DNA from: Brasenia schreberi
Lineage: Eukaryota > Streptophyta > Magnoliopsida > Nymphaeales > Cabombaceae
NCBI GenBank assembly: GCA_036023115.1
Contig: JAYKKT010000073.1
Span: forward strand, 13,145,001-13,209,000
Direction: 5' to 3'
DNA length: 64,000 bases
The notes beneath the pieces are model-generated. The model was given only the letters and a program-made list of their open reading frames with translations. It was not told the origin of the DNA and did not search any database. Shown here piece by piece: positions 22,890-34,660 of this stretch (within the stretch, counting starts at the first letter, position 1; every line of letters begins with the position of its first letter). The translations under genes were made by a program, and so were the position numbers.

Positions 22890-23310
22890 TACATACTTTT
22901 GATGAAAAGAAAGTTTTAAATACATATGGTCAGTTTTTCATAGTGATAAAAAAAATGGATAAAGATGTTATGCATAAAATTAGTACATGTCGGTTAAAAT
23001 AGAGAGATGCATCAAGTATTCTATGTGATAAAAAGATACCATTAAAGTTGAAAGGTAAACATTATAGTAGCAATTAGATCCACTATGTTATATAGTTCCA
23101 AGTGTTGGCAATCAATCATCAATATGTACAAAAGATGTTCGTCGTAGAAATGAAGATGTTAAGATAGTTCTATGGTCACACAAGAAAAAACTATATACAT
23201 AATGAGGTTATTAGAAATAATACTAGAAACAAATTGAGAGTGACATCAGTAGATAAAAAATGAGAAAAAAATCACTTAAGATAGTTTGGACAAGTGGAAA
23301 GATGACAATA
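22890..23310 (+). mobile_element. RTE LINE internal fragment
   Basis: Corresponds to the region after the FADD motif: FKY.GQFFIV..-type, LCDKKIPLKLKGK, AIR, VVEMKML, NEVIRN. It has many stops and lacks the 3' end block. Confidence 0.75.
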
Positions 23311-23339
23311 AGAAGGTATGGTAAAATTGTTAAAAGAGA

Positions 23340-25586
23340 GAGAGAATGGATCCAGATCAAGGCCCAAAAATAAAGAAGATAAGATCGAAGCCTATGAAGA
23401 TCAAGTTCAAATCAAGATAATATCCAATTCGAATTCAAATATGGGATCAAGCTAAGATGAGATCAAGTGGAGGATCAAGCTTATCAAATCAAGATGAAGT
23501 TCAAGCTTATCCAATCAAGATAAGATCAAGTGGAGGATCGAGCTTACCAAGATAGAATCAAGATCAAGATCACGATGGGGCCGAATCTCTCAAGACAAGA
23601 TTGAGTCAAGTTCAAATTTGGGCTGAGCTTATCAAACTAAGAAGAAACCTAGCATATGCACACGGCCAACATCTTGTATCAAGTTGGAAAGAATCATGTA
23701 GTCAAGCCAAGACGAGATGGTTTAGTAGCACTAAGGGTCGGTCAACTTGGTATATCCGGCCAAGCCAAAAGCACAAGGCTTGATCAAGTTCAAGAACTTG
23801 ATGTGGCTAGGATGAATCATGTTCCATCAAGTAACATGATGCTAATTAAGGCAATTGAAGCAGCCAAGCATCAATCAAGTTGAAATAGGCTAAAGAGTCT
23901 TGGCCGACCGACAAGGTGCAGCCGCTTGGAGCCCAATCAAGGCCGTCCACTCTAAGAAAACCCAGTCCACATGGGGCTGGTTCAAACCACAAAAGGGGAC
24001 CACTCATATGGATCCAAATCAAGGCAATGGAGTTGACCCAAACCGCCCCAAGGAAGGGGCTAGAAGCCAGCCCCTTGGCCTATAAAAAGGGCCAAGGGGG
24101 GCTGGGTGAACCCATCTTGGAATGCTTGGTTGATTTTAGAATTGCTTTATCTCTCATCAATTAGGGATTGATCTTGGGGGTTGGGAAAGAGGGCTTACAC
24201 AAGAGGGTCATGAGCTACAAGTGAAGGAAAAAGAGAGGGAAAGAAGAGGGTAGAACTAGGATTGAGTGTGTGGGAGTTTGAAGCAAGAAGAAGGAGGTGC
24301 TGACCGGATTCCACTCTTGGAATTCTAATTGATTGGATGCTAAAGCTGTAAGTATTTCATCCGTTGTTTTTAAATCATTCTTCTACATTGATTCAATTGA
24401 AATGGGGTTGTATTAATGGAGCATGGTCTCTCCCCACATTGTAATAATCATTAGATTTGATGAATTTTGAATTATGTTGCTGAATTTTCACTCTTACACA
24501 CACATACTCTATGTGTTTGCTTATGCGATTCTACCTTAATATATTCTATAAATAATCTATACTCCCTACCCCCTATATGCTTAAGCTTATACATATATTT
24601 TTCCTTCATTTCATTTCAGCATTTTAATTCGGGATGTAGAGTTGTTGCAATTTCAATTCGGGTGAGTTTGCATTATGTAAAAACCTGAAACTGAACTTTT
24701 AGCATATCTGCATATGTTGTTTGTTGCATTTTTAATTCCCGAATCCCTACTCCAATTAATCTGAAATTTTGTCTACATATTCTACACACACAAGCTCACT
24801 CTTAATAAAATTTTCAAGAATTTTAGAGTCATGCAGCCATGTAAATAAAATTGGGCAAGGTCGGGTAAATACATGTTTATTGTTTGCACATTAAGTTTTC
24901 TTACAATAGAGCCTGGGTTTTTATCACATAACTCTATCTGTAAGTCTCCAAATTGGTTGAATTTTGATTCATTAAAAAGCTGACATCCATATCTTTCCAT
25001 CAATATCAAATTCAATAAATTTAGAACTCATATCACAGAGATAAAGGCCTATCTTTGAGTCTTTATATTTCTGTAACAGGACAGTTTCGGGTACCTGAGC
25101 AGGGGTACTTCATTGATTTAATTATGTTTCAATACAACTTTGAAATTGAGATCTATAAAGTGATACAGATCCTCCACACCATAGGATATACCCTGTTTGT
25201 GATTTTTGGAGGTTTGTAAGACATTTAGATCGATTTGGAAAATAAGGCCTAAAAAGAGAACATTATGTTTTTCAGGACTTGTTCATTTTAAAGTTTTAAC
25301 TCAAGCGTACCTATTTATTCTTTGAAAAACACCACACCTTCACGTGAATTTGAATCTTTCACCTATAAATTCTAAAATTTCTAAGCACTTAGGTTGACCC
25401 TTGAGCATCAGTTTAAGAAGGCATAGAACGAAAAGAGCTTGCTTAGCCACAATCGCCAAAAAGTCAGGTTTTACAAAACTTTGCTAGTTTTTGCAAACTA
25501 TCTGACACGCTCGCGTATTAAGTAAATAAGAAATTCTCATTCCGGGTTTCTACATAATCTTGGGAGTGAAAAATTTCGTGTCTACA
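23340..25586 (+). mobile_element. Large LTR-like unit, copy 2
   Basis: Shares with copy 1 (14333-16600) the AAGATCAAG-rich upstream part, a TATA-like CCTATAAAAAGGG (about 24080), the GGGGTTGTATTAATGGAGCA phrase at about 24403, the ACACACAAGCTCACTCTTAATAAAATTTT block, and a TTTCTGTAACAGG block. It ends TGTCTACA (25579-25586), the reverse complement of the TGTAGACA-like start of copy 1, as expected for LTR termini. The 5' end is truncated next to the RTE fragment. No coding domains were seen. Confidence 0.5.
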
Positions 25587-26710
25587 ATGTCATAGCCTTT
25601 TATGCCATACATTTACATCAATAACAAATATAATCTATATAAGCATAAGAAGAAGCTTCATTATTGTAGACACCCAAAATACGTCTACAATTATCATTAA
25701 TATTCAATTTAAAAAAACCATGTTCTAAAAAAAATAGCAAAAAAATACTATCCTATCATGTTTTCCCACAATGACTTTTTCAAAGGTAAATTTAACCTAG
25801 AACCCTTTATTAATGAAGATAAGTACACATATAATATTATGCCTTATAGATGACATCATTAATACATCAATTAAACAACTAGTGTGCCTCCTACAATGAT
25901 CCTAAAGAACTCAACCCTTATAATTTCAATAAAAGAATTATTTCCCCATGTAGACTCGATGTTCTTTGGGCTTATATTTCTTTAGGTCCATAACTCCCTC
26001 TTTACTCTTGGAGATGTATCGTGTCGTTCTATAATTAATCCACCAACCAACCACAAGACAGTCCAAATACAATTACTAATAAATAATATAGATTATGTCT
26101 TCCTTCTCCTTTATACTGTGATAATGAGTGTTGTCACTATTGTTCTTGTTGTGGCAGTCCCATTTCAAAAAGCATTTGATACGAGAAGCGAGTTCATGTG
26201 ATTTCTTAAAATTTTGATCTTCTTTATTTTAAATTTACCAAACTTTTTATTTAGCTTTCTTTTATTTTGTTTGGTCTTCGAGCTAAATACTAAATCATTC
26301 TAAGCAATTAACAATTTTTCTTTCTTACCCTTGTTTACATATTCTTTTTCAATTATAAGTTTTAGACAAAGTTCAAAAAGAATTAAGTCAGATCGAACAC
26401 TAAGGGTTGTGGTCACCATATTCTGAAAAGGGAGAAGACTATTTAGGATATATCTATATGGGCTAAATAATGATTGATTTTGCTATAGTTAAGTTTATAG
26501 CCATAACCAACATTTGGTTTACGTGTTCAATTGTATTGTCTTCATTCATTATATGGAAATTATATTTCTAAAGTAGTTAAACATAAAGTTTAGTTGTAAT
26601 ATCATATTTTTCAGTTATTGAGTCAAATAATTATTTAATAGTTTCATATTCCTCAAAACCCTAATCAGATCATTCTATTAGATCATTTATCGATTATCGG
26701 ATACAAACAT
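25587..26710. other. AT-rich intergenic DNA, nothing recognised
   Basis: A second TGTAGACACCC-type start occurs at about 25666, but the sequence after it does not follow the LTR-like unit. No exon chain, RNA gene or repeat structure was found. Confidence 0.4.
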
Positions 26711-27575
26711 GATTATTCTTTTTCTTGACAAATATCAAAGTGGATCAATCATTTTATTCTTTTTTTCTATCAAATCTCTCTAATATTGAGCACACATAAG
26801 GTTCAAGCCAAACTCAATTGTAACTTTTGGGTTGAAGCCAAAATTTCAAACAGTCGTTCTTGATTTCTTCTTCTTAGTTGATTTAAGGGATGATTATGTT
26901 AGATCATCTTCTATAATATCTTTTTCCCATAAGTTTTTATATATGACTATATACAATATGTCGAATTCAAGAAGCTAAACGAGCTTCCTAGTGATCCTTA
27001 ATTTCGTAAAATATGGACGGCTAAATTGTGATTATGGAGGTGGAGGCATCAAAGGATACATATGTGTCATTTTTTTCATCAGAAAATTGTGATTTCTTCT
27101 TTTATCTATCACAGTTTGCATTTCTTTGTATATGTATTTAAAGTTACGTGCCTCCACCTGAATTTCAAGAAATGAATGAGGACCCTCTTTCTGGGATCTC
27201 TTTGAATGATTCTATCAAGTTGTGGCTGATTCAACTGCCCACCAATCATGTATCTTTTTTGTATAATTTACTATGCTTTGATGTATTGGATTTTTGTGCA
27301 TGATACTCTAGTTTGCATTCCAAATATATGGCTTATTGCAAAGGTGTGTTTATGCTTTTTGTTGGTTTAAAATAGTTAAAACCGGTTGATTTTAACGGAA
27401 AGGAGTGAAGGATGCTTTCTGGGATCTCTATATTTGCTTTTTGTTGGAGAATTCAGCGGGTAATATGTTGATGGTTTGATATTAAGAGTGAAGGATGCTA
27501 TATGTTGAATCTAAACCATTAGTTTTCTTTGCTTTGATATCCAACGATTTTCATGTTGATGGGCGGTTGGTTTTT
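26711..27575 (+). pseudogene. Truncated duplicate of the mediator-associated protein 2-like gene
   Basis: Aligns by eye with 58376-59465: upstream flank, exon 1 (ATGGAGGTGGAGGCATC at about 27036), intron 1, exon 2 (PPPEFQEMNEDPLSGISLND), intron 2, part of exon 3 and part of intron 3. Because introns are kept it is a DNA-level duplicate, not a retrocopy. It is dead: the exon 1 donor is changed from GTATGT to ATATGT, exon 3 hits TGA right after NGKE, its middle is replaced by patchwork sequence, and exons 4-6 are absent. It also lacks about 255 bp (58681-58935) found just before the ATG of the intact gene. Confidence 0.88.
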
Positions 27576-27949
27576 CGAGATGACTAAGGTATTTCTAGTT
27601 AGATTATTTTAATATGATAGCATACCTACCATCTATTTCTTAGTCGTTACTCATAGTAGTTTTTCTAATCATCATATATTGACCGATCCCTTTAGTTATT
27701 TTTAGTATCTTCATTTTTTTAACGAAAATATCTTTGTTTCTTAGCTATCGTAGCCCCATTATTACACCTTAGTCATTATAGTACCCTACCACCTTATTAT
27801 CTTTTGTAGAATATATACTCATTACAACTTTTATCTTAATTTATAGTTTTATTCCCATTAAACCACCAATGTATGTGAGGAATCTATTAATATTTAGCTG
27901 CACAACTCTCATATCACTTTATCGTCAAATTATTTATTTGGAAGCAAAT

Positions 27950-28275
27950 ATAGAGTTACGATATAAAAGTGATAAATCAACTTAAAAAAACGATGAACCT
28001 CTATATTTCTAGCTTCATGCCTAAAGAAAGAAGACCTATATAATTTAATTATAATTATTATAAAACTTTAAGAATTTTATGTGACTTATCAAATTTCAAT
28101 ATCTAATAATTTATTTAAGTAGAACTTTAAAGTTATGTAGCTTAGATTGTATTAATATTAACTAATAAAAGACTTAGGTTGAGGCAAAATATAAAATGGA
28201 AATATTAAATACAAAGTAATTAACTTTAAATTATCATTTTAAAATGAAATAAATCACGAAATTTACTCTCAATTA
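27950..28275 (+). repeat. Dispersed AT-rich repeat, copy 1
   Basis: Shares ordered blocks with 31150-31420 and 33545-33880: GATAAATC.ACTTAAAA, CCTCTATAT, AGAACTTTAAAGTTA.GTA, ACTAATAAAAGACTTAGGTTGAG and AAATAAATCA.GAAA. The copies are diverged, with many indels. No coding potential. It may be an unclassified non-autonomous element. Confidence 0.6.
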
Positions 28276-28592
28276 TTTGTTTTTCTAATAAATCATGAAA
28301 TAAAAGCAAAGTATTGAAGTCTTAAATCCTTTTGATTTAAAAGAGAAAGAAGTGATGTTTTCACCTCTAACGATCTCTCTTTTTTATTCTCTTCCTCTAT
28401 ATTTTTCTCCCTCTCTTACCCTTGAATATAGGTAAGAGAGTAACAATTACCTAAGATATTTTTTTAGGGTTAGGTACATGTTTTGTTCGAGATAAACCAA
28501 AACTGATGATCTCGAACCGGCGGTTACAAATTACTCAAGACGTGGAACTCTAACCGAACCGGTTGGTGGCTAGTTCTATTTTTTTTTTAAAC

Positions 28593-29933
28593 GGGAATGC
28601 AACTTGTACCCATATATAAGAACAAGGGAGACATTCAAAATTGTACGAATTATCGAGGTATCAAGTTAATGAGTCATACTATGAAATTATGGGTAAGAAT
28701 TATCGAACGTAGGTTAAGAAAAGTATCAAGTACAACAGAGAGCCAATTTGGATTCATGCCAAGCAGATCTACTATTGAAGTGATTCACCTTTTGAGACGT
28801 CTTATAAAACATTTTAGAGCAAAAAAGAAAGACCTTCACATGATATTTATTGATCTAGAAAAAGCTTATGATAATAGGGTACCGAGAGAGGTTCTTTGGA
28901 GAACTTTGGAAAAAAGAGGTATCCCATTGACATATATTAACCTTATAAGAGACATGTATGATGGTGCAAAAACATGTGTGAAGACTCATCAAGGAACGAC
29001 AGACTTCTTTGAAGTTAATATTGGGTTACATCAAGGATCAACTTTAAGTTCATACTTATTTATAATGGTGATGAATGAGTTAACAAAACATATTCAAGAT
29101 GAAGTACCTTGGTGTATGTTATTTGCAGATGATATTGTATTAGTGGAGGAGTCTAAGGAAAAAGTTAATAGAAAATTGGAACTATGGAGAGAAACACTAG
29201 AAAGCAAAGGCCTTTGACTTAGTAGAACAAAGACAAAATATATGAAATGTAAGTTTGATCATTTGGTTACTTCAGAGGACATAGAAATTAAAATTAACAC
29301 ACATTGCATTCCCAAAAGGAAAGTTTTAAATACCTAGGGTCAATTTTTCAGAGTGATGGAAGAATTGATAGAGATGTTACACATAGAATTAATGCTGGTT
29401 GGTTAAAATGGAGAGGAGCATCAGGTATTCTTTGTGATAAGAAGATACCATTAAAATTAAAAGGTAAATATTATAGAGCAGCAATTAGGCCTGCTATGTT
29501 TTATGGTTTTGAGTGTTGGTCAGTTAATCACCAACATGTACAAAAGATGTATGTGACAGAAATGAAGATGTTGAGATGGATGAGTGGTCATACAAGAAAA
29601 GACCGTATACATAATGAGGTTATTAGAAACAAATTAGGAGTGGCACCAATAGAGGATAAAATGAGAGAACATCATTTAAGATGGTTTGGACATATAGAAA
29701 GAAGATCAAAAGAAGAACCTGTAAGAAGGTTAGAAAACTAAATTTGGAAAGTATTAAAAGAGGTAGAGGACGACCACAAAAGTGTTGGAAAGAAACAATA
29801 AAGAATGATCTAGCTTATTGGGAGTTAACTGCTAACATGGCACACGATAGGGATCTGTGGAAACAAAGAATCCGTGTAGCCGACCCCGTCTAGTATGGGA
29901 AAAGGCTTAGTTGTTGTTGGGAATGCAACTTGT
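28593..29933 (+). mobile_element. 5'-truncated RTE LINE with 15-bp target-site duplications
   Basis: The element (28608-29918) is bounded by two identical copies of GGGAATGCAACTTGT (28593-28607 and 29919-29933). It begins inside the reverse transcriptase and ends CCCGTCTAGTATGGGAAAAGG..(TTG)n, the usual plant RTE 3' end. 5' truncation with a long target-site duplication is the signature of target-primed reverse transcription. The coding part has few lesions, and with intact duplications this is among the youngest LINE copies in the window. Confidence 0.93.
28608..29893 (+). pseudogene. RTE reverse transcriptase and C-terminal domain
   Basis: Copies LINE RNA into DNA at a nicked target. Motifs in order: [20 protein letters not shown] (block 1-2), [45 protein letters not shown], and the catalytic MLFADDIVL (FADD form). 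After a TGA at 29215 the frame resumes with FKYLGSIFQSDG, then MKMLRWMSGHTRKDR, HLRWFGHIERRS and, after a frameshift near 29740, GRPQKCWKETI and DRDLWKQRI. Endonuclease and N-terminus are lost by truncation, so it is inactive. The lesion count (one stop, a small gap near 29220-29310, one frameshift) is low compared with other copies. Confidence 0.9.
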
Positions 29934-31149
29934 GTAACTCAAACGATGCATGCTTAGTTGATAATGACAGTCTTATACCGTTGGACCAAGATGATTCTTG
30001 TGATTGGAAACATCAAAATGCCTATATACCTAATATATAAGTCTTTCAAATCACAAAATACAAAATACTAGCGTCAATTTCTCCACTTATTCCTAAACAC
30101 AAAATGCATCATATCGTTAAGTCATGAGCATTCTTGTAAAAGTAAATATTAAAAATAATATATATTTAACAAATGATGGTTTGAAACTATCGGTTCTTGG
30201 TCTAAGCCGATTTTTTAAATTCATGAACCGTAGTTGAACCAAGAGGTTCTGGTTCCTAATTCTCAACTCAAAACTACCGGTTTTGGGTCCTAGCGGTTTT
30301 GAGGTCGTTTCCTTTTTAATTTGAACCGTCGGACCAATTCCAAACTGCCATGTCTAAAGTTGGTTACTATTTCTTTTGGTAGTGCCTTTCAAAGGTTATT
30401 GACTTTATTAATGTCGTATACTTTTGTTATCATGTATTATATATTTGTTTACTTTAAAATATCTTTATTTATTTATATTATTCTTTGATTGTGTGATGCT
30501 ACAGGGTGTGTAATTTACAGTGTTACGCCCTAGTATTAAAACTATATACCTACACATGAGCTTCTAAATATAGTTTTGAGGAACTATTATTTTATTATTA
30601 TTTAAAATATGATTAATACTTTGCTTTTCATTTGAAGAATATTATACCAATTGTTTTTTAAGATTAAGAGTAAACTTAATCGAGTGAGGTATACTTATAT
30701 TTTCATGTGTATAAATCACTTTTATTTACTTGTATACAATGACGGACATAGGATCTTTTCAAATTTGGGTGAGAAAAATGATTTTTCCACTCTAAAACGG
30801 GTCTTCCAAGAGAAACTTATACAAGAAAGAAAGATGTGGCCATAAGAAATACTCTCATAAATATCTTATATTTTTCATCCTAGTGAGAGAAAGAGAGTAA
30901 GAAAAAAAAAGTGAAGGGATAGAAAGAGAGATTAAATAAAGCTTATTGATAAAAAGCCGACCATATAAAGATATCACTGATAAAAGAAAATCTAAAGTCT
31001 TTATTTTATTGTTACTTCACGCATTCTTTTTGCTAATATCATGTCCTGTCAATATTTTATGTCCTTTCATACTCAATCAAAGTACTTTTATGTTGTAAAA
31101 GATTCTGCATGACTCTGATACCATTTTATTATTAGATTAGTTATTTAAA
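29934..31149. other. AT-rich intergenic DNA with diverged repeats
   Basis: No gene supported. About 30360-30850 resembles 34200-34660 in block order: TGATGCTA.A.G.TGTGT.ATTT, GTATTAAAACTATA, ATAGTTTTGAGGAAC.ATTATTT and a GTATACAATGAC block. The open frame at 30651-30845 lies in this repeat and is not considered a gene. Confidence 0.5.
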
Positions 31150-31420
31150 GGTAAATACAATTATAATATTCAAGTGATAAATCCACTTAAAAGGAGGATG
31201 GGCCCCTATATTATTGGTTTTATGCCTAAGCGAATCAAGTGTATATCATGTCATTAATTGTTATCGTAAAACTTTTAAGACTTTTAGGTCAATTATCAAA
31301 TTTTCAATAATTAATAATTTTATCTAATTAAAACTTTAAAGTTAAGTAGTAAAAACAAAATTAACTTTAAATTATAATTGTTAAATAAAATAAATCATGA
31401 AAATGGTATAAAGAAAATAG
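31150..31420 (+). repeat. Dispersed AT-rich repeat, copy 2
   Basis: Second copy of the family at 27950-28275, sharing GTGATAAATCCACTTAAAA, TTTATGCCTAA, ACTTTAAAGTTAAGTAG and AAATAAATCATGAAA. Confidence 0.55.
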
Positions 31421-31699
31421 TGAGGTGCATTCCTCACATTGCCCTAAAATGAGTTTACCACCACATGTGAGGTTGGGAAACCACATGATAAATAAAGAGG
31501 TGCTTGGATTTTTGTGTGAATCACCTAGGTTAATTTTTTGGTAGCCATCTTTTCCATGATACCTAAGGGCCTTTTGCTAATTTAAAACTAAGGCTTCATG
31601 AGTCATTTAAACCTTGCCAATGGCCTTTAGGTATAAGATGCTATATACATATATGGCTAGAGTACCCATGAGCGCATCCTTCATTCTCTTGGTCAATTG

Positions 31700-32420
31700 T
31701 CCAAGGGTTTGACACAACAAGCAAACATAGTATGACCATCATTTTTCCATAATTAAGTAATAACAAAACAACCCCTAGCATAAAACTCATTATATAGTTC
31801 ATTTAATAACAAAACCAATGGTCAAACTCTATGCAAAACAAACATATCTAATTGAAAACTTAATCATATTAAAGAGAACTCAGTTATGATCCAACACCTC
31901 AATTTCGGCTCGAATTAGACACTGGATGACTTTGAAAGAACCTAAAACCATATCTAGATCTTAAAAACATCTTATTTGGGTCTAACCAGATATTTGGATC
32001 CATTCACAGTCCAATGCACTTTAACATAAACACAGTTTAAATGGAAATAAACACTTAACGCTAATACGGAGCACAACATGTCTCAATTATTTAAATATCT
32101 AGATATGATTCAGGTACCTAAACATGTTCAATTCGATAGGATTGAACTGGTTGACATGAACTGGCTGCAGATGATTCGATTGGGATTGGTTTGCTAGCAG
32201 TCGAACCCCATTGACTTCAATTACCATTTGCAGTGGTTTTTGGTGATGTGGCCAACTGAACATCGACCCAATCAGTGAGTCTCTATCGTCTCTACCTATT
32301 ACCTACTTGAATCCAATAAAACCTAGCTTACCCATAAAACCAGTGAAATCTTATAATACCGGCCGATGTTGATCATGATAGGGCCCGGTAATGACCCCAA
32401 TAGCTTTGTCTCTCATGCAT
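31700..32420. repeat. Long diverged repeat, copy 1
   Basis: Shares ordered motifs with 36840-37720: GAATTAGACACTG.ATGAC, AGATCT..AAA.A.CTTATTT, AACATG..TCAATT, TGGTTGACATGAACTGGC-type, TTGGTTTGCTAGC, AATCCAATAAAACCTAG and ATAATGACCCCAAT.GCTTTGTCTC. Non-coding; element type unknown. Confidence 0.6.
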
Positions 32421-33544
32421 TCCAACTCACACCCAATACTCCTTCCTTATGATTCATCAATTAAAATTTGTAGAAAGAAAACAAAGTTTAGATATGGCAC
32501 ATGATTCATCAATTTAAATTGTAAAAACATTATCATGCAACTCTTTCATGATTCTTTCCATGGTCTCACTTGCAATAGCACTTTCAATATCTCTTTGAAT
32601 TGAAAGTGTTGTTAGTTTTGAATTTTTAAGTGCATTCCATAATACAACACTACAAGTCTCCTCATTATGACCAACAAGAAAGAATAAAATCTTAATAAAA
32701 TATTCTTTATTTTTAACTTTAATAGACTCATCATGACTAAGAAATGTAAGACCTTGTTTAAGAAAAAACCTTATCACATTAATTTAGGTGCCAAGATGAG
32801 CTTCATAATTCTTCTTTGCCCAACAAAACAAGTATTTATAAATTGCTTCTCATTCGTCAAATTCACACTTTTTAATTCTAGCATCATTGTGTATACTACA
32901 TGTATAATGTTCATAAAGTCTTTATTTCTCCTTAAACCATTTAAATCCATCAAAAATAAATGCTTGTTCACTATTAGGATATGAAAAAAGATAATTAAAC
33001 AAACAATATATTACATTTTTTATTATACTATACTTTAACCAATCAAACCCATTACACCAACTATATATGAAATGATGTTTATTACTTCTTTAATCTGTAA
33101 AAAATCATGCTCTTTTGGTTAGAATGAATCTTTTTAAAGATAGGTTATCTCAACCTAGGATTTGTAACTAAAGCTTGTAAATTTTATTCAAAATTATTTT
33201 TTTGATTTCTATTTCCATCTAAGATCTCCTAATTATTCTTATTTGATTTTTCATACTCGATAGAATCAAAGGTCTTAGTGGTGGATCTTCAAGAGATTTC
33301 CTTTTAATATACTTCTCTATATCTATATGCAATAAAAAATATCCAATTAAATAAGAAAGTCGTATGAGAGGAAGAAAATAAAAAGAATGTATGCATTCCA
33401 TCAAAATATATAAGACAAATTTCACCACAGATCTACTCTTTTTTAGTACAGATAGGGCCAAAGCTACTAATTTGCTCAATTGAAAAAATACAAAATTATC
33501 CAAAATAAAAAGACAAATAACCTAAATTCTACAATTTGACAAAT
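32421..33544. other. AT-rich intergenic DNA, nothing recognised
   Basis: Short open frames (32514-32777 on minus, 32733-32984 on plus) have no recognised motifs or splice context and are treated as chance. Confidence 0.4.
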
Positions 33545-33880
33545 CAATCTAAAGACAAAGATAGAGGTATGATATGAAAGTAATAAATCAATTTAAAATG
33601 AAGATATACCTCTATATTGCTATTTAAAGCCTAGGCAAAGAAGGCCTATATCATGTCCTTGATAATTATGTTAGAACTTTATAGACATTTATGTGGGTTA
33701 TCAAATTTTTAATACTAATAATTTTATATTGTTAGAACTTTAAAGTTAAGTAACTTAGATGAGAAAAACATTAACTAATAAAAGACTTAGGTTGAGACAA
33801 GATATAAAATGCAAGTACTAAATGCAAAGTATCCAATTTTAAGTTGTCATTGATAAATAAAATAAATCATGAAATTAAGA
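33545..33880 (+). repeat. Dispersed AT-rich repeat, copy 3
   Basis: The third and most complete relative of the 27950-28275 repeat, with GAACTTTAAAGTTAAGTAACTTAGAT and ACTAATAAAAGACTTAGGTTGAG-type blocks in the same order. Confidence 0.6.
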
Positions 33881-34199
33881 TAGAGAGAAAGGTGATATTT
33901 GGCTTCTTTTTTATTGGTCCCTACCATCTTTCTTTCTCCTCCTCCTCTTTCTTCTTCTAAGGAGTAGGAGAGCATGAATATAGAGACGATAGCAATCCTT
34001 TTGGGCCAAAAGAGAAAGTAGTTTTTTTGACCTCCTAACATCTATGCTTTTGTATTCTCTTCCTCAATCTTCCTTTTCCTCCCTATTTCTTCCTCTTGGG
34101 CAAGGGTGGGGGGTCAAAAAGTAACAAATTAATTGAGTTACTTAATATGGATAATGGGTCTTTTGTGCTTGTATAAGATTTTGGATAAATTTCATGTAT

Positions 34200-34660
34200 T
34201 GAAAACAATGACAAAGTGTTTCTTTTGAAAGTCAGTAACTGTTTCTCATGGTGGTACTTTTGCAAGGTTTTTGGTTTTTATGAGTATTCTTCTCTTTTCT
34301 CATCATATATTATAAGATTTTATAATATTTCACTTTGAGGGGTCTCTTTTTCTTGTTTATATTGTTATTTGATTGTATGATGCTATAAGATGTGTGTGAT
34401 TTGTAACGTTAGGCCTCTAGTACTAAAACTATAAGCTTAAACCCCACATAGGCTTGTACTATAGTTTTGAGGAACCATTATTTCATGTTTGATTTTCAAG
34501 TGAAACTCACACTTGAATTTTCATGCGAACAATGATGAACTTAGATTTCTTTTTTGAGGTAAGGCATATTTGTATTTTGGGTGAGGCACACTTATATTTT
34601 ACATTCATAAAACACTTGTGTTTCCCTATATACAATGACAAACCCAAGAACTTCTCAAAT
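34200..34660 (+). repeat. Diverged repeat related to 30360-30850
   Basis: Shares TGTATGATGCTATAAGATGTG, CTAGTACTAAAACTATA and ATAGTTTTGAGGAACCATTATTT with the earlier copy. Together with the 33545-33880 block it suggests that one longer element (27950-30850 or 33545-34660) was present more than once. Confidence 0.5.
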
